From positions 1-40,173 of the IMG/VR virus record IMGVR_UViG_3300045454_000125: a stretch of DNA of 40,173 nucleotides; one strand, written 5' to 3'. This DNA comes from a virus. Shown here in pieces: positions 30,475 to 37,754 of this stretch (positions within the stretch are counted from its first letter, which is position 1; each line of letters starts with the position of its first letter). The position numbers were made by a program, and so were the translations under genes. Below the pieces are notes generated by a model. It did not search any database. It saw only the letters and a list, made by a program, of their open reading frames with translations, and was not told the origin of the DNA.

Positions 30475-30632
30475 CCGGCATTTTTCTTCACTCCGTTTTT
30501 GATGAGATCGGCCTTCCAGCCTTTCTTCGGAGGTCATGAGACGCCCCATTGCGCGAGCGTGTCTTTGGTCCATCCACCATTCTCCGTTTTCTGAGCTTCA
30601 ATCTCTTCCAACGTAATTCTCAACGTATCCAT
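30465..30632 (-). pseudogene. small protein gene with in-frame TGA
   Basis: Minus-strand frame from ATG at 30632. The first 32 codons end in GGWTKDTLAQWGVS, then TGA at 30534-30536, then 22 further sense codons in the same frame (PPKKGWKADLIKNGVKKNAG and QS) to a second TGA at 30465. I recall small rhizobial phage proteins of this type with Trp-Pro-Pro-Pro-Lys-Gly-Trp after the Gly-Val; Trp (TGG) is expected where TGA stands. So it is either a nonsense mutation, a sequencing error, or opal read-through (the next base is C). The last 10 bases overlap the + gene. Confidence 0.55.
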
Positions 30633-30706
30633 CTTCTGTATTCAACCTTCTGATGTTTATGAGGTTTTGAAGGATGGAGAGGGAGGGTTCCGGCCATAGC
30701 TTCCCC

Positions 30707-30907
30707 CTACCCCATGGAACCAAATCCATGAGGCGGGGAAACCATGGCCAAGTCCTGAAGGCCGGAGCCGGGATGGGACACGTGCCAGGCGTGGGCGTTA
30801 CCGCACGACCGTCCTGATTTTCTGGCAGCGCACTTAAGGACTTTCGCTTCCCGCGCTTCGGGCTTCACCAGCTCGGGAGTTGCACCCGGTCGCCCGTCGA
30901 TTTGCAA
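30707..30907 (-). CDS. possible small protein with TTG start (66 aa)
   Basis: A TTG at 30907 is preceded by AGGAG with a seven-base gap. The product is basic with Cys and His (LVKPEAREAKVLKCAARKSG then CGNAHAWHVSH). It would share a leftward transcript with the 30632 gene and be divergent from the rightward early operon. Unusual start and no recognised family keep this uncertain; the region could instead encode an RNA. Confidence 0.4.
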   Translation of the reverse strand: MQIDGRPGATPELVKPEAREAKVLKCAARKSGRSCGNAHAWHVSHPGSGLQDLAMVSPPHGFGSMG

Positions 30908-30931
30908 CAGCTACTCCTCCCCCCGCCCCTT

Positions 30932-30972
30932 CGTCAACAAAAAAGATGCGAAGTGCATTTTCCCTGTTGACG
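30932..30972. promoter_or_regulatory. 41-bp extended dyad centred on an operator
   Basis: Outer arms CGTCAACA (30932-30939) and TGTTGACG (30965-30972) form a perfect inverted repeat with the centre at 30952. The same point is the centre of GATGC-N5-GCATT (30945-30959), flanked by AA/TT pairs. The right arm contains the -35 of the rightward early promoter; the left arm is its mirror image on the other strand. Confidence 0.7.
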
Positions 30973-30995
30973 GATGAGAATGCATAATGCATTTT
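30967..30995 (+). promoter_or_regulatory. rightward early promoter (PR-like)
   Basis: TTGACG, 17 bases, CATTTT. Weak -10, yet 21 of 29 positions equal the leftward promoter at 29382-29410. RNA would start near 31002 and give an 86-base leader before the first gene at 31088. Operators at 30945 and 30979 flank or cover it. Confidence 0.6.
30979..30993. promoter_or_regulatory. operator AATGC-N5-GCATT at rightward promoter
   Basis: AATGCATAATGCATT, perfect 5-5-5 palindrome, 34 bp centre to centre from the site at 30945-30959. It overlaps the spacer and -10 of the rightward promoter, so a bound dimer would block it. Confidence 0.75.
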
Positions 30996-31003
30996 CTCCT
31001 TAT

Positions 31004-31064
31004 CAGCAGCACGAAGAAGCCACGGCCGATCTGCTGCACCGGGGATGAGTTCGCAGTTCCCCGG
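31004..31064 (+). promoter_or_regulatory. structured leader of the rightward operon
   Basis: Two possible stems in the leader: CAGCAG (31004-31009) with CTGCTG (31031-31036), and CCGGGGA (31039-31045) with TCCCCGG (31058-31064). The second has no T-run. Could be an attenuator or nut-like element, or simply a 5' stabiliser. Confidence 0.35.
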
Positions 31065-31087
31065 CAACCACAACCGAGGACGGGCAG

Positions 31088-31294
31088 ATGGAAAGCGACA
31101 AGAACACCAACGAAATCCTGCTGTGCAAGATCCATGAACTTCATTGCTCTGCGGGCGCCGTTAGTAGCCTTAAAATTTCGGAGAGAGACAAAGGTCTCAT
31201 TCTGCTTGGGCAGATTACTGACCTGTTTTTTTCCTCTCAGGCGATAGCAAGCGCACGTTCGGATGTAACGCAGGGCGCCGGTCATGAGCAATGA
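31088..31294 (+). CDS. first protein of the rightward operon (68 aa)
   Basis: Begins ESDKNTNEILLCKIHELHCS; helical with a hydrophobic middle (LILLGQITDLFFSS). Unrecognised. GAGGACGGGCAG precedes the ATG. In lambda this place would hold an early regulator such as N, but the protein is not Arg-rich. Confidence 0.7.
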   Translation: MESDKNTNEILLCKIHELHCSAGAVSSLKISERDKGLILLGQITDLFFSSQAIASARSDVTQGAGHEQ

Positions 31295-31559
31295 TAAGCA
31301 CACGCCTCTGCCGTGGGTCGCGAATGGCCGCTACATCGGCACCCCGAACCACCTGAGCTATGTCGGTGAAGTTCGCGACGAGAACGGGAATTGGAGCGAC
31401 ACGGCGAAGTCTCGCGGAGACGCCGCTTTCATCGTCCGCGCCTGCAACAGCCATTACGATTTGCTGGACTGCCTGAAAGAGGCTCGCGGGCACATCGATG
31501 GTGCAGATATCGACCTTGGATACATCGATGAGGTCATCGCCAATGCCTCCGCCGCCTAA
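31284..31559 (+). CDS. hypothetical phage protein (91 aa)
   Basis: Typical small phage protein: it opens SNDKHTPLPWVANGRYIG and continues with SRGDAAFIVRACNSHYDLLD. The family is frequent in phages of Gram-negative bacteria and has no known function. Overlaps the preceding gene by 11 bases. Confidence 0.8.
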   Translation: MSNDKHTPLPWVANGRYIGTPNHLSYVGEVRDENGNWSDTAKSRGDAAFIVRACNSHYDLLDCLKEARGHIDGADIDLGYIDEVIANASAA

Positions 31560-31595
31560 CCCACCTTCCCAAGCCCAAACCATAGGGGATTGAAC

Positions 31596-31835
31596 ATGCC
31601 AATGGTGAAGCGAGTGAAAATTGAGCACCCGACCCGCGCCTTGTGGTGGTCGTGCAGCCTCAACGAATGGACTTCCGACGACAGCGAAATCTCAGACTGG
31701 CCGATCATCGATGAAGACGAGGCTTATGCCATCGCTGATGACGTGGGCGGCATTGTCGAAGAATTCACGCGGCATTCCATCCTCCCAGACACTTACGCAC
31801 GTCCTGTCATGCACGTGCGCCACGCAGCGGAGTGA
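31596..31835 (+). CDS. hypothetical acidic protein (79 aa)
   Basis: Acidic, Trp-rich protein (TRALWWSCSLNEWTSDDSEI). Unrecognised. AGGGGA lies six bases before the ATG at 31596; a TTG six bases earlier is less likely. Short gap to the next gene. Confidence 0.7.
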   Translation: MPMVKRVKIEHPTRALWWSCSLNEWTSDDSEISDWPIIDEDEAYAIADDVGGIVEEFTRHSILPDTYARPVMHVRHAAE

Positions 31836-31838
31836 GCC

Positions 31839-32147
31839 ATGACCAAGAATTTGCATCTGCGAGCAACAGCGCACTCGCGCCAGTATGTAGTCGAAGGCCG
31901 GACGGGCGAAGGTTCGTTTGACGAACACTACGTCAATTTCTCTGGCTATTTCGGCAACGCCAACCCCTGCGTTTTCGCCTCGGCAATCGAGCTTTACGAA
32001 GCGGCTAAGGGCATTGCTGCGGTCGGCATCATCAACCCCACGGGTTCGGAGAAGGTCGAGCAGGCCAGTCAAGCGCTGTTCGCTGCAATCCGCCTTGCAG
32101 AGCGCGACATTCCGCAGCCTGTAGAAGCACAGGAGGCTGCAGAATGA
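31839..32147 (+). CDS. hypothetical protein (102 aa)
   Basis: Mixed alpha/beta protein (YVVEGRTGEGSFDEHYVNFS then SAIELYEAAKGIAAVGIINP). Unrecognised. ATGA overlap with the next gene, which is one of a chain of coupled genes from here to 34412. Confidence 0.7.
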   Translation: MTKNLHLRATAHSRQYVVEGRTGEGSFDEHYVNFSGYFGNANPCVFASAIELYEAAKGIAAVGIINPTGSEKVEQASQALFAAIRLAERDIPQPVEAQEAAE

Positions 32148-32320
32148 TTGCCAAGATCAACGAAAACGAAGGCGTTTGCTTGAGCGGTCGCTGGCAGGGC
32201 TGGCTCTTCCGTCACGGCGCTGATGGCCAGTGGGTTTCCGTACGCAAGCTGGACGTGGTTGATCCGATGCAAGGCAACCCGCTCGCCGCGCTCTTCGCAG
32301 CCCGTGAGGTGGCGAAATGA
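32144..32320 (+). CDS. 58-aa hypothetical protein
   Basis: Reads MIAKINENEGVCLSGRWQGW and on to a helical end (ALFAAREVAK). Compact beta-type start with Trp and His. Unrecognised. Coupled by ATGA on both sides, which is good support for so short a gene. Confidence 0.7.
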   Translation: MIAKINENEGVCLSGRWQGWLFRHGADGQWVSVRKLDVVDPMQGNPLAALFAAREVAK

Positions 32321-32514
32321 CCCCCGAACAGTTCAAGGCGAAATGTGACGCCTACGAGATCAACAGCGAGATTTACCGCACCCGCATAAGGGCATTCATC
32401 GGCCTTGTTCTCTCCATCGGGGTACTCGGCCTGATCCTATGGACGGCAACCGTAGCAGAGAAGCACTACGCGCATCAGGCGCTCGTCAACCAGGAACAGG
32501 TGGCATGGAAATGA
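32317..32514 (+). CDS. single-pass membrane protein (65 aa)
   Basis: Polar N-terminal helix, one membrane helix at about 26-47 (AFIGLVLSIGVLGLILWTAT), short polar tail. Unrecognised; ATGA overlap upstream. An early-expressed membrane protein could act in exclusion of other phages, but nothing in sequence proves that. Confidence 0.7.
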   Translation: MTPEQFKAKCDAYEINSEIYRTRIRAFIGLVLSIGVLGLILWTATVAEKHYAHQALVNQEQVAWK

Positions 32515-32696
32515 CCGAAGAACGACGCGAAATCACACTGCTTAAAGCAGTTCTGGAAATACTCGAAAAGGCAGACCGTGGCCCGTATGTCGAGGACGTT
32601 TTCAGCCTGACAGCAGCCTATGACGGGACAGACTGTGACGGTCGCTGCCTCATGGAAGATATTCAACACTTCCTAAAATATGAGGCTGATCTGTGA
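32511..32696 (+). CDS. hypothetical acidic helical protein (61 aa)
   Basis: Acidic and helical (EITLLKAVLEILEKADRGPY, then LMEDIQHFLKYEADL). Start taken at 32511 by ATGA overlap; an ATG at 32505 with AGGTGG nearby is an alternative. Unrecognised. Confidence 0.65.
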   Translation: MTEERREITLLKAVLEILEKADRGPYVEDVFSLTAAYDGTDCDGRCLMEDIQHFLKYEADL

Positions 32697-32971
32697 CCCA
32701 CACATTCGAAACAGCCGCAGACAGCGCATCCTCTCTTTCCTCAGCCTATCTCATTGATGCAGCCAAGTGCGCAAGAGAAGCAGAGGAAGCCAGAGCTAAC
32801 GGCGATCACGTCATGGCCGAACGCTACGAGGCCCAGGCCGCACTGTATCACGACGAGGCCGACAAATGCGAGAGCCGCGCCCGCTGGTATCGCGCCCATG
32901 CTGCCCTCGCTGCGGTTCCCCTCACCTATCCGAAGATTGAAACGCAACCTTGCCTGGAGGCAGCAGAATGA
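32693..32971 (+). CDS. hypothetical helical protein (92 aa), GTG start
   Basis: Ala/Glu-rich helices (SAYLIDAAKCAREAEEARAN then AERYEAQAALYHDEADKCES), probably a helical hairpin. The start is GTG, overlapping the upstream stop as GTGA. Unrecognised. ATGA overlap with the next gene. Confidence 0.7.
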   Translation: MTHTFETAADSASSLSSAYLIDAAKCAREAEEARANGDHVMAERYEAQAALYHDEADKCESRARWYRAHAALAAVPLTYPKIETQPCLEAAE

Positions 32972-33678
32972 CCGCAGTCGCAGCAATTGGACACAACCGC
33001 TCGCCATTCGAACTCTGCAAGGAAGCGATTGACGATCTGTACGAAGAGGCAAAGCAGTGGCTTGACGGCGAACCCGTCACAACGCAGCAGCAAGCCGACG
33101 CTCTCAACACCTTGCAGACACGCATTCGCGATGCAGCCAAGGAAGCTGAGAGGAACCGTAAGGCCGAGGCCAAGCCGTTCGATGATGGCAAAGCCGAAGT
33201 GCAGGCCCGTTACAAGCCGGTGCTGGCTAAAGCAGAAGATGCAGACGGCGCGGTCAAGTCCGCTCTTAAGCCCTACCTCCTCGCCCTAGCCAAGATCCAA
33301 GAGGAAGCCGCCCGAGCCGCCCGCGAAGAGGCAGAGCGCAAGCAGCGTGAAGCTATGGAAGCCATGCGCCAGCGAGACGCCGCAAACCTCGCAGAGCGTG
33401 AAGAAGCCGAACGGCTGGTGAAGGAAGCGAAAGCCGCCGAGGAAGCAGCCCGCAAGGCCGAAAACGCCAAGGCCCACGCGAAGGGCGAAGGACGCGCAAC
33501 TGGCCTGCGTACCGTCTACCGCGCCGAAATGGCCGACGCAAAGGAAGCGGCGGCATGGGTTTGGGTCGAGCGCCGGGACGAACTGATGAGCTTTGTTCAG
33601 GATCTTGCCGACAAGGCCGTTCGCAGCGGTGCGCGTCAGATCCGCGGTTTCAACGTCATTGAAGAAAAGGTGCTGTGA
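32968..33678 (+). CDS. coiled-coil protein of the recombination block (236 aa)
   Basis: Long charged coiled coil from about 40 to 190, very rich in Ala, Glu, Lys and Arg (EEAARAAREEAERKQREAME). Starts TAVAAIGHNRSPFELCKEAI, a beginning shared by phage proteins that lie just before annealing proteins. Stop overlaps the Rad52-like start as TGATG. Perhaps a partner of the annealing protein; this is inferred from position. Confidence 0.75.
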   Translation: MTAVAAIGHNRSPFELCKEAIDDLYEEAKQWLDGEPVTTQQQADALNTLQTRIRDAAKEAERNRKAEAKPFDDGKAEVQARYKPVLAKAEDADGAVKSALKPYLLALAKIQEEAARAAREEAERKQREAMEAMRQRDAANLAEREEAERLVKEAKAAEEAARKAENAKAHAKGEGRATGLRTVYRAEMADAKEAAAWVWVERRDELMSFVQDLADKAVRSGARQIRGFNVIEEKVL

Positions 33679-34412
33679 TGCTGAGTGAAGCGCAGAAGAA
33701 GCTTTTGAGCGACAAGCTCGACGCCTCGCACGTCAAACCGCCATCCGCCAATGGCCCGAAGGGCGACTATCTGGAGGGGTGGCATGTAATTGCCGAGGCT
33801 AACAGGATCTTTGGCTTCGACGGCTGGTCCTATGACATCTACACCCTGACGCAGTGCCATGAAGCGTTTAAGAACGAAAAAGGCAATTGGGTGGTGTCGT
33901 ACATCGCCCGCGTCAAGGTCAACGCGCTGGAAGTCACACGCGAAGACGTTGGTTATGGATCTGGCTACGCTCGCAACCCCGGCGATGCTCACGAAAGTGC
34001 GGTCAAGGAAGCCGTCACAGATGCCCTAAAGCGGGCGCTGCGCACGTTCGGCAATCCGTTCGGCCTGGCACTCTACGACAAGACCCGCGCCAATGTGGAG
34101 GTCGTTGTGCCGGAAGCAAAGCCGGAACCGAAGCCAGACGCCTACGATGCGATGGTTGCTGACCTCAAGAAGTGCCGCCACCCCGACGACGTTGCGCGCT
34201 GGTGGGACGATCCGGAGGTCATCGCATACTGCGGCAAGATCACCCAGGAATGGGCCATGAAGCTCAAGGCTGAAGTGGTCGCATACCGCAAACACCTCAT
34301 GAGCAAAGACACCGTTGCAGCCATCAAGGATCAGTTCCCGGGCTCAACCGTGAAGGACGAGCGCATCACCAATGTAGAGGGTCGCGAACTGCACCCAGTG
34401 GAAGGAATGTAA
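33678..34412 (+). CDS. Rad52-like single-strand annealing protein
   Basis: A 244-aa protein matching the phage Rad52/22 group: [20 protein letters not shown] at 29-48, then [20 protein letters not shown] and [20 protein letters not shown]. These proteins form rings that anneal complementary strands, usually with SSB, during phage recombination and concatemer formation. The C-terminal 100 residues are variable. Directly followed by ssb. Confidence 0.88.
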   Translation: MLSEAQKKLLSDKLDASHVKPPSANGPKGDYLEGWHVIAEANRIFGFDGWSYDIYTLTQCHEAFKNEKGNWVVSYIARVKVNALEVTREDVGYGSGYARNPGDAHESAVKEAVTDALKRALRTFGNPFGLALYDKTRANVEVVVPEAKPEPKPDAYDAMVADLKKCRHPDDVARWWDDPEVIAYCGKITQEWAMKLKAEVVAYRKHLMSKDTVAAIKDQFPGSTVKDERITNVEGRELHPVEGM

Positions 34413-34413
34413 A

Positions 34414-34875
34414 ATGGCAGGCAGCGTCAACAAAGTCATCATCATCGGTAACCTCGGGGCAGATCCCGAAATCCGCCGCACTCAGGACGGGCGACCGATT
34501 GCAAATCTCCGCATCGCGACTTCCGAAACTTGGCGCGACAAGAACAGCGGCGAGCGCAAGGAAAAGACCGAATGGCACACGGTCGTCATTTTCAACGAGG
34601 GGCTTTGCAAGGTTGCTGAGAGCTACCTCAAGAAAGGCTCAACCGTCTACGTCGAGGGCAAGCTCCAGACCCGCAAATGGCAGGACCAGAGCGGGAATGA
34701 CAAGTACTCGACTGAGATTGTCCTGAACGGCTTCGACGCCAACCTGACGATGCTCGGCGGAGCGGCAGATAAGCCAGCCAGAGAGCACATTGCTTCCGGT
34801 GCGCCGGCAGGAACGGCAGGCTTCTCACGCGATCTGGACGATGACATTCCCTTCGCTCCTGAATGGCGCGGCTGA
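34414..34875 (+). CDS. ssb: single-stranded DNA-binding protein
   Basis: A 153-aa SSB. The OB-fold starts [20 protein letters not shown], with [20 protein letters not shown], then [20 protein letters not shown]. The C-terminal tip ([14 protein letters not shown]) keeps the acidic DDDIPF motif that binds partner proteins, although a short APEWRG tail follows it, which is unusual. Shorter linker than bacterial SSB. Co-transcribed with the Rad52-like protein. Confidence 0.93.
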   Translation: MAGSVNKVIIIGNLGADPEIRRTQDGRPIANLRIATSETWRDKNSGERKEKTEWHTVVIFNEGLCKVAESYLKKGSTVYVEGKLQTRKWQDQSGNDKYSTEIVLNGFDANLTMLGGAADKPAREHIASGAPAGTAGFSRDLDDDIPFAPEWRG

Positions 34876-34877
34876 TC

Positions 34878-35327
34878 ATGGCCAAGGACGAAGCACCCAC
34901 GATCTACATGGTACGGCGCGGCGATAGTCTCCAGCCAGAAATGGCCATGGACGCCGATCTGGTGCGCCGCATCGCTCCGGGTGTGCGCGTCAAGGTCAAG
35001 ATCAGCGAAGGCCGCTCACAGGACCGCCTGAGGCTCTATTGGGCATACCTGGGGCGCGTGGTGAAGGCCACCGGCTGCGCTCCTACCTCCGAAGCCCTCC
35101 ATGCCGCCGTAAAGATCGGCGTGGGCCTTGTAACGCCGGTCATGCTGAAGGGCTGGCAAGTCAACGTTCCTCGCTCCGTCGCTTTCGACAAGATGAGCGA
35201 GACAGAGTTTTCCGAGTTTTTACAGAGCGCCGAGGAATGGGTGATCCAGAATTTCGGGATCTCGATTTCGGACGCTTTCACCGAAACAGCCGGGGCGGAC
35301 CACGAGGCAAACCGGCAGCGGGCGTAG
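34878..35327 (+). CDS. NinB/DUF1367-like recombination accessory protein
   Basis: A 149-aa protein. The pattern ISEGRSQDRLRLYWAYLGRV and the later VPRSVAFDKMSETEFSEFLQ fit the NinB/DUF1367 type, single-strand DNA-associated proteins of phage recombination. ATG at 34878 follows the ssb stop by two bases; another ATG at 34863 overlaps ssb, and neither has a strong ribosome site. The neighbourhood (annealing protein, SSB) supports the call. Confidence 0.65.
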   Translation: MAKDEAPTIYMVRRGDSLQPEMAMDADLVRRIAPGVRVKVKISEGRSQDRLRLYWAYLGRVVKATGCAPTSEALHAAVKIGVGLVTPVMLKGWQVNVPRSVAFDKMSETEFSEFLQSAEEWVIQNFGISISDAFTETAGADHEANRQRA

Positions 35328-35366
35328 GGAGATCCTACGTCCGCACTAATCACAAGGGGCAAGGAT

Positions 35367-35699
35367 ATGAGCGAAGTCGTAAGCATCTGCCTATCGCAAT
35401 TCCACGATGACAGTACCGCATTCGAAATGCTGCTTGGATATGCGGATGGCAAAGAGATCGGCCATCTCATCACCCGACCAAACGCAATCCGTATCGCAGA
35501 CGAGTTTATGTGGGAGTTTGGGTCGTCTCGGGTAATGGCTTTGGAGGCGGAAATTGAGAAGCTGACAGACGCCTTGCGTTCGTGCGCCGCCGTTCTCCCA
35601 AAGTACGCGATGAAGGGCGATACAGCTAGCGACGATGAAGCTTTGCACTCAGTTATTGAGCAGGTTCACGAGGCTCTGACGGGAGAGGTGCGCCAATGA
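35367..35699 (+). CDS. hypothetical protein (110 aa)
   Basis: Acidic; N-terminal beta part (SICLSQFHDDSTAFEMLLGY), C-terminal helices with possible coiled coil (MALEAEIEKLTDALRSCAAV). Unrecognised. CAAGGAT before the ATG. ATGA overlap downstream. Confidence 0.7.
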   Translation: MSEVVSICLSQFHDDSTAFEMLLGYADGKEIGHLITRPNAIRIADEFMWEFGSSRVMALEAEIEKLTDALRSCAAVLPKYAMKGDTASDDEALHSVIEQVHEALTGEVRQ

Positions 35700-35881
35700 C
35701 CTTTTCTCAAGAGCAGATCGAAGCCCTCAAGGCAGAGGCCCGTCTACACCCGCACATGCGTCTAGGATCATTCGTCCAGAAGCTTGAGCGCAGAAAGCGC
35801 CGGGAAGAACGAGAGCAGGCCAAGGAAGCCGATAAGCCGCTGTGGTCGGCATTCCTGCACCTCATGGGGAGGGAATTCTGA
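35696..35881 (+). CDS. small basic helical protein (61 aa)
   Basis: Highly charged helix (SFVQKLERRKRREEREQAKE) between short hydrophobic ends. Possibly nucleic-acid binding. Coupled by ATGA upstream and TGATG downstream. Unrecognised. Confidence 0.65.
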   Translation: MTFSQEQIEALKAEARLHPHMRLGSFVQKLERRKRREEREQAKEADKPLWSAFLHLMGREF

Positions 35882-36276
35882 TGGCATTCGAGATCAGAAA
35901 ATCCGCCCCTATCGCCTTCCCCAAGCGCAAGCCAGCGAAGAGCAAGGATTACCTGTCCTTCCTCCACAAATTGCCGTCATGCGTGGGGCCGTCGTATCCG
36001 GTCGAAGCCGCTCACGTGTCCTTTGCCGCCCCGCAGTATGGGCATTACGGACGGGGCAAGGGAACTAAGGTTGCCGACCGCTGGGCATTGCCATTGCACC
36101 CCGACGAACATAGGCGCCAGCATAATGGCAGCGAGCGGGAGTATTGGGCCTCGGTCGGCATCAACCCACACATTCTAGCCCTGACACTCTGGGGCCTATT
36201 CACAGACATGGGCGATGATGCGGAACCCTTCGCCATCGCTGTTATCAACCAATATCGCCAGGAGGCGGGACGATGA
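35881..36276 (+). CDS. DUF968-like putative HNH-type nuclease
   Basis: A 131-aa protein. It has KSKDYLSFLHKLPSCVGPSY, then VEAAHVSFAAPQYGHYGRGK and ADRWALPLHPDEHRRQHNGS: conserved His residues (AAH, LPLHPDEH, QHNG) arranged like the DUF968/Ref group of His-metal nucleases in phages. The two Cys of classic zinc HNH enzymes are not complete (one Cys seen). Likely a recombination-linked nuclease. One-base overlap with the gene before. Confidence 0.7.
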   Translation: MAFEIRKSAPIAFPKRKPAKSKDYLSFLHKLPSCVGPSYPVEAAHVSFAAPQYGHYGRGKGTKVADRWALPLHPDEHRRQHNGSEREYWASVGINPHILALTLWGLFTDMGDDAEPFAIAVINQYRQEAGR

Positions 36277-37064
36277 AGATCACTGATGAAATGATTGAAG
36301 CGGCTGCGTTGTCTGACGCCGAGTTTGATGGTCGCAATTTCGTTTGCATGGGGCGCGTTGACCGTGATCGCTACATGCTTCGCGCCAAGGCATCTCTCAC
36401 CGCCGCCCTCTCAGCCTCACCGGCTGGCGTGAAGGTGAAGGAACTGGAATGGGGAGAGCGGGTTCATGGAACTTGGCATGCTTTCGCGGCTGTAGCCTAT
36501 TCAGCTTTCCAAGACATGGGAAACGGCAAGTATTTCGTGAGGTTAGCGTTCCCCGCTGAAGATTTCCTAGGGCCTTTCGATACCCTTGAAGCCGCCAAGT
36601 CCGCCGCCCAAGCCGACTACTCCACCCGTATCATGTCAGCCATCGAACCGGCTGGCGTGAAGACAGTCAAGCAACAGGACATCGAAGACCTTCACAAGCT
36701 TGCCGAAATGGTAGGCGCGACGTTCAAGCCTCACGAACCGGCTGGCGTGGGGGTGGAGACCCCACCGCCCTCAACACATGTGGCGGGGTGTCAGGACATC
36801 AGCACGGCCCCGGCAAACACAGATGTTTTGGTCTGGTGGCCCACCGTGAAGCTGGACGATGACGGCGATCCTACCGAAGAGGTCGTTGGCGGTTGCTGGC
36901 TCATCAGTGAAAAACAGGGCGGCTACTGGATCGAGCCAGACTGCATGAACGCGATCGGCGATCACATGGGCGACGACCACACCTATGCGGACAAGCCGTC
37001 TCATTGGATGCCATTGCCAGCTGCCCTTTTCACCGCCACCACGGAGGGCTCGACCGATGTTTGA
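36273..37064 (+). CDS. modular protein with C-terminal DUF551-type domain (263 aa)
   Basis: Three unrelated segments joined by (S/E)PAGV linkers at residues 49-53, 125-129 and 155-159: a helical start (TDEMIEAAALSDAEFDG), a middle with LEWGERVHGTWHAFAAVAYS, and a DUF551-type end (ISTAPANTDVLVWWPTVKLD ... PSHWMPLP). The linker DNA repeats as ACCGGCTGGCGTGAAG at 36419-36434 and 36647-36662, and its first 13 bases at 36737-36749. This suggests domain shuffling through short repeats. Function unknown. Confidence 0.75.
   Translation: MKITDEMIEAAALSDAEFDGRNFVCMGRVDRDRYMLRAKASLTAALSASPAGVKVKELEWGERVHGTWHAFAAVAYSAFQDMGNGKYFVRLAFPAEDFLGPFDTLEAAKSAAQADYSTRIMSAIEPAGVKTVKQQDIEDLHKLAEMVGATFKPHEPAGVGVETPPPSTHVAGCQDISTAPANTDVLVWWPTVKLDDDGDPTEEVVGGCWLISEKQGGYWIEPDCMNAIGDHMGDDHTYADKPSHWMPLPAALFTATTEGSTDV
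36419..36749 (+). repeat. three intragenic repeats ACCGGCTGGCGTGAAG
   Basis: Copies at 36419-36434 and 36647-36662 are identical over 16 bases; the third at 36737-36749 keeps 13. Each encodes the linker Pro-Ala-Gly-Val at a domain boundary of one gene. Confidence 0.75.
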
Positions 37065-37305
37065 GCGCGTCTTTATTCGTGTCTATCGCCTGCCGGCCAA
37101 GCTAACCGATGGCTTCTGTTTTGGTGCGGGCGTGCCGATCACGTTCCAGAATGTTGATTGGTTCGAGGCGCCGCAGGACGGCTCCCGCGACGAACTCATC
37201 AGCTTCATCAAGGGCAAACGCTACTACAGCGCCGAGGCCGAATTCCTCGTCCTCGGTGATCATCCCGATTTCACATTCAAGATCGCAAAGGAAGGGCAGT
37301 TATGA
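37057..37305 (+). CDS. hypothetical protein (82 aa)
   Basis: Mixed beta/alpha protein (ERVFIRVYRLPAKLTDGFCF, then SRDELISFIKGKRYYSAEAE). Unrecognised. ATG at 37057 lies eight bases inside the previous gene; GGAGGG is a little upstream. ATGA overlap downstream. Confidence 0.7.
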   Translation: MFERVFIRVYRLPAKLTDGFCFGAGVPITFQNVDWFEAPQDGSRDELISFIKGKRYYSAEAEFLVLGDHPDFTFKIAKEGQL

Positions 37306-37754
37306 GCCGCATCTATCTGGCGTCGTCATGGCGCAACAAGTATCAGCCCGAAGCCGTCACTATGCTCCGCGCGGCAGGGCACGAGGTCTACGACTTCCGC
37401 AACCCGCCGAACGGCGTCAAGGGCTTCGCCTGGTCCGAGATTGATCCCGACTGGATGGGCTGGAAGGCCGCGCAGTATCGGGATCTGCTGACGACGCACC
37501 CGATCGCCTCTCGCGGATATCTCAACGACTTCCGGGGCATGGAATGGGCTGACACTTGCGTCCTCCTACTGCCCTGCGGTCGCTCTGCCCATCTGGAAGG
37601 CGGCTGGTTCGCCGGACGCGGCAAGCGCCTGATCATTTGGACCCACGACGGTGAAGAGCCGGAGCTTATGGCCCTGATGGCAAACCACATCGTCACCAGC
37701 GGCGAGGAGCTTCTTGCCGCGCTGGAGCCCGAAGGGCAGCGGAGGGCGGGATGA
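37302..37754 (+). CDS. nucleoside 2-deoxyribosyltransferase-like protein
   Basis: A 150-aa protein with the flavodoxin-like pattern of the NDT group: MSRIYLASSWRNKYQPEAVT at the start, GHEVYDFRNPPNG, EWADTCVLLLPCGRSAHLEG with a later LEGGWFAGRGKRLIIW. The family exchanges or hydrolyses the base of nucleosides or nucleotides. A conserved Glu of the active site may be in SAHLEGG. Substrate unknown: base salvage, DNA precursor change, or anti-defence activity are all possible. Confidence 0.75.
   Translation: MSRIYLASSWRNKYQPEAVTMLRAAGHEVYDFRNPPNGVKGFAWSEIDPDWMGWKAAQYRDLLTTHPIASRGYLNDFRGMEWADTCVLLLPCGRSAHLEGGWFAGRGKRLIIWTHDGEEPELMALMANHIVTSGEELLAALEPEGQRRAG

Noticed and set aside
30633-30931. 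possible structured RNA between the 55-codon frame and the early promoter
   Set aside because: GGTTCC (30686) and GGAACC (30716) can pair and CCATGG recurs, but the stems are short with long loops, so no RNA gene is claimed.
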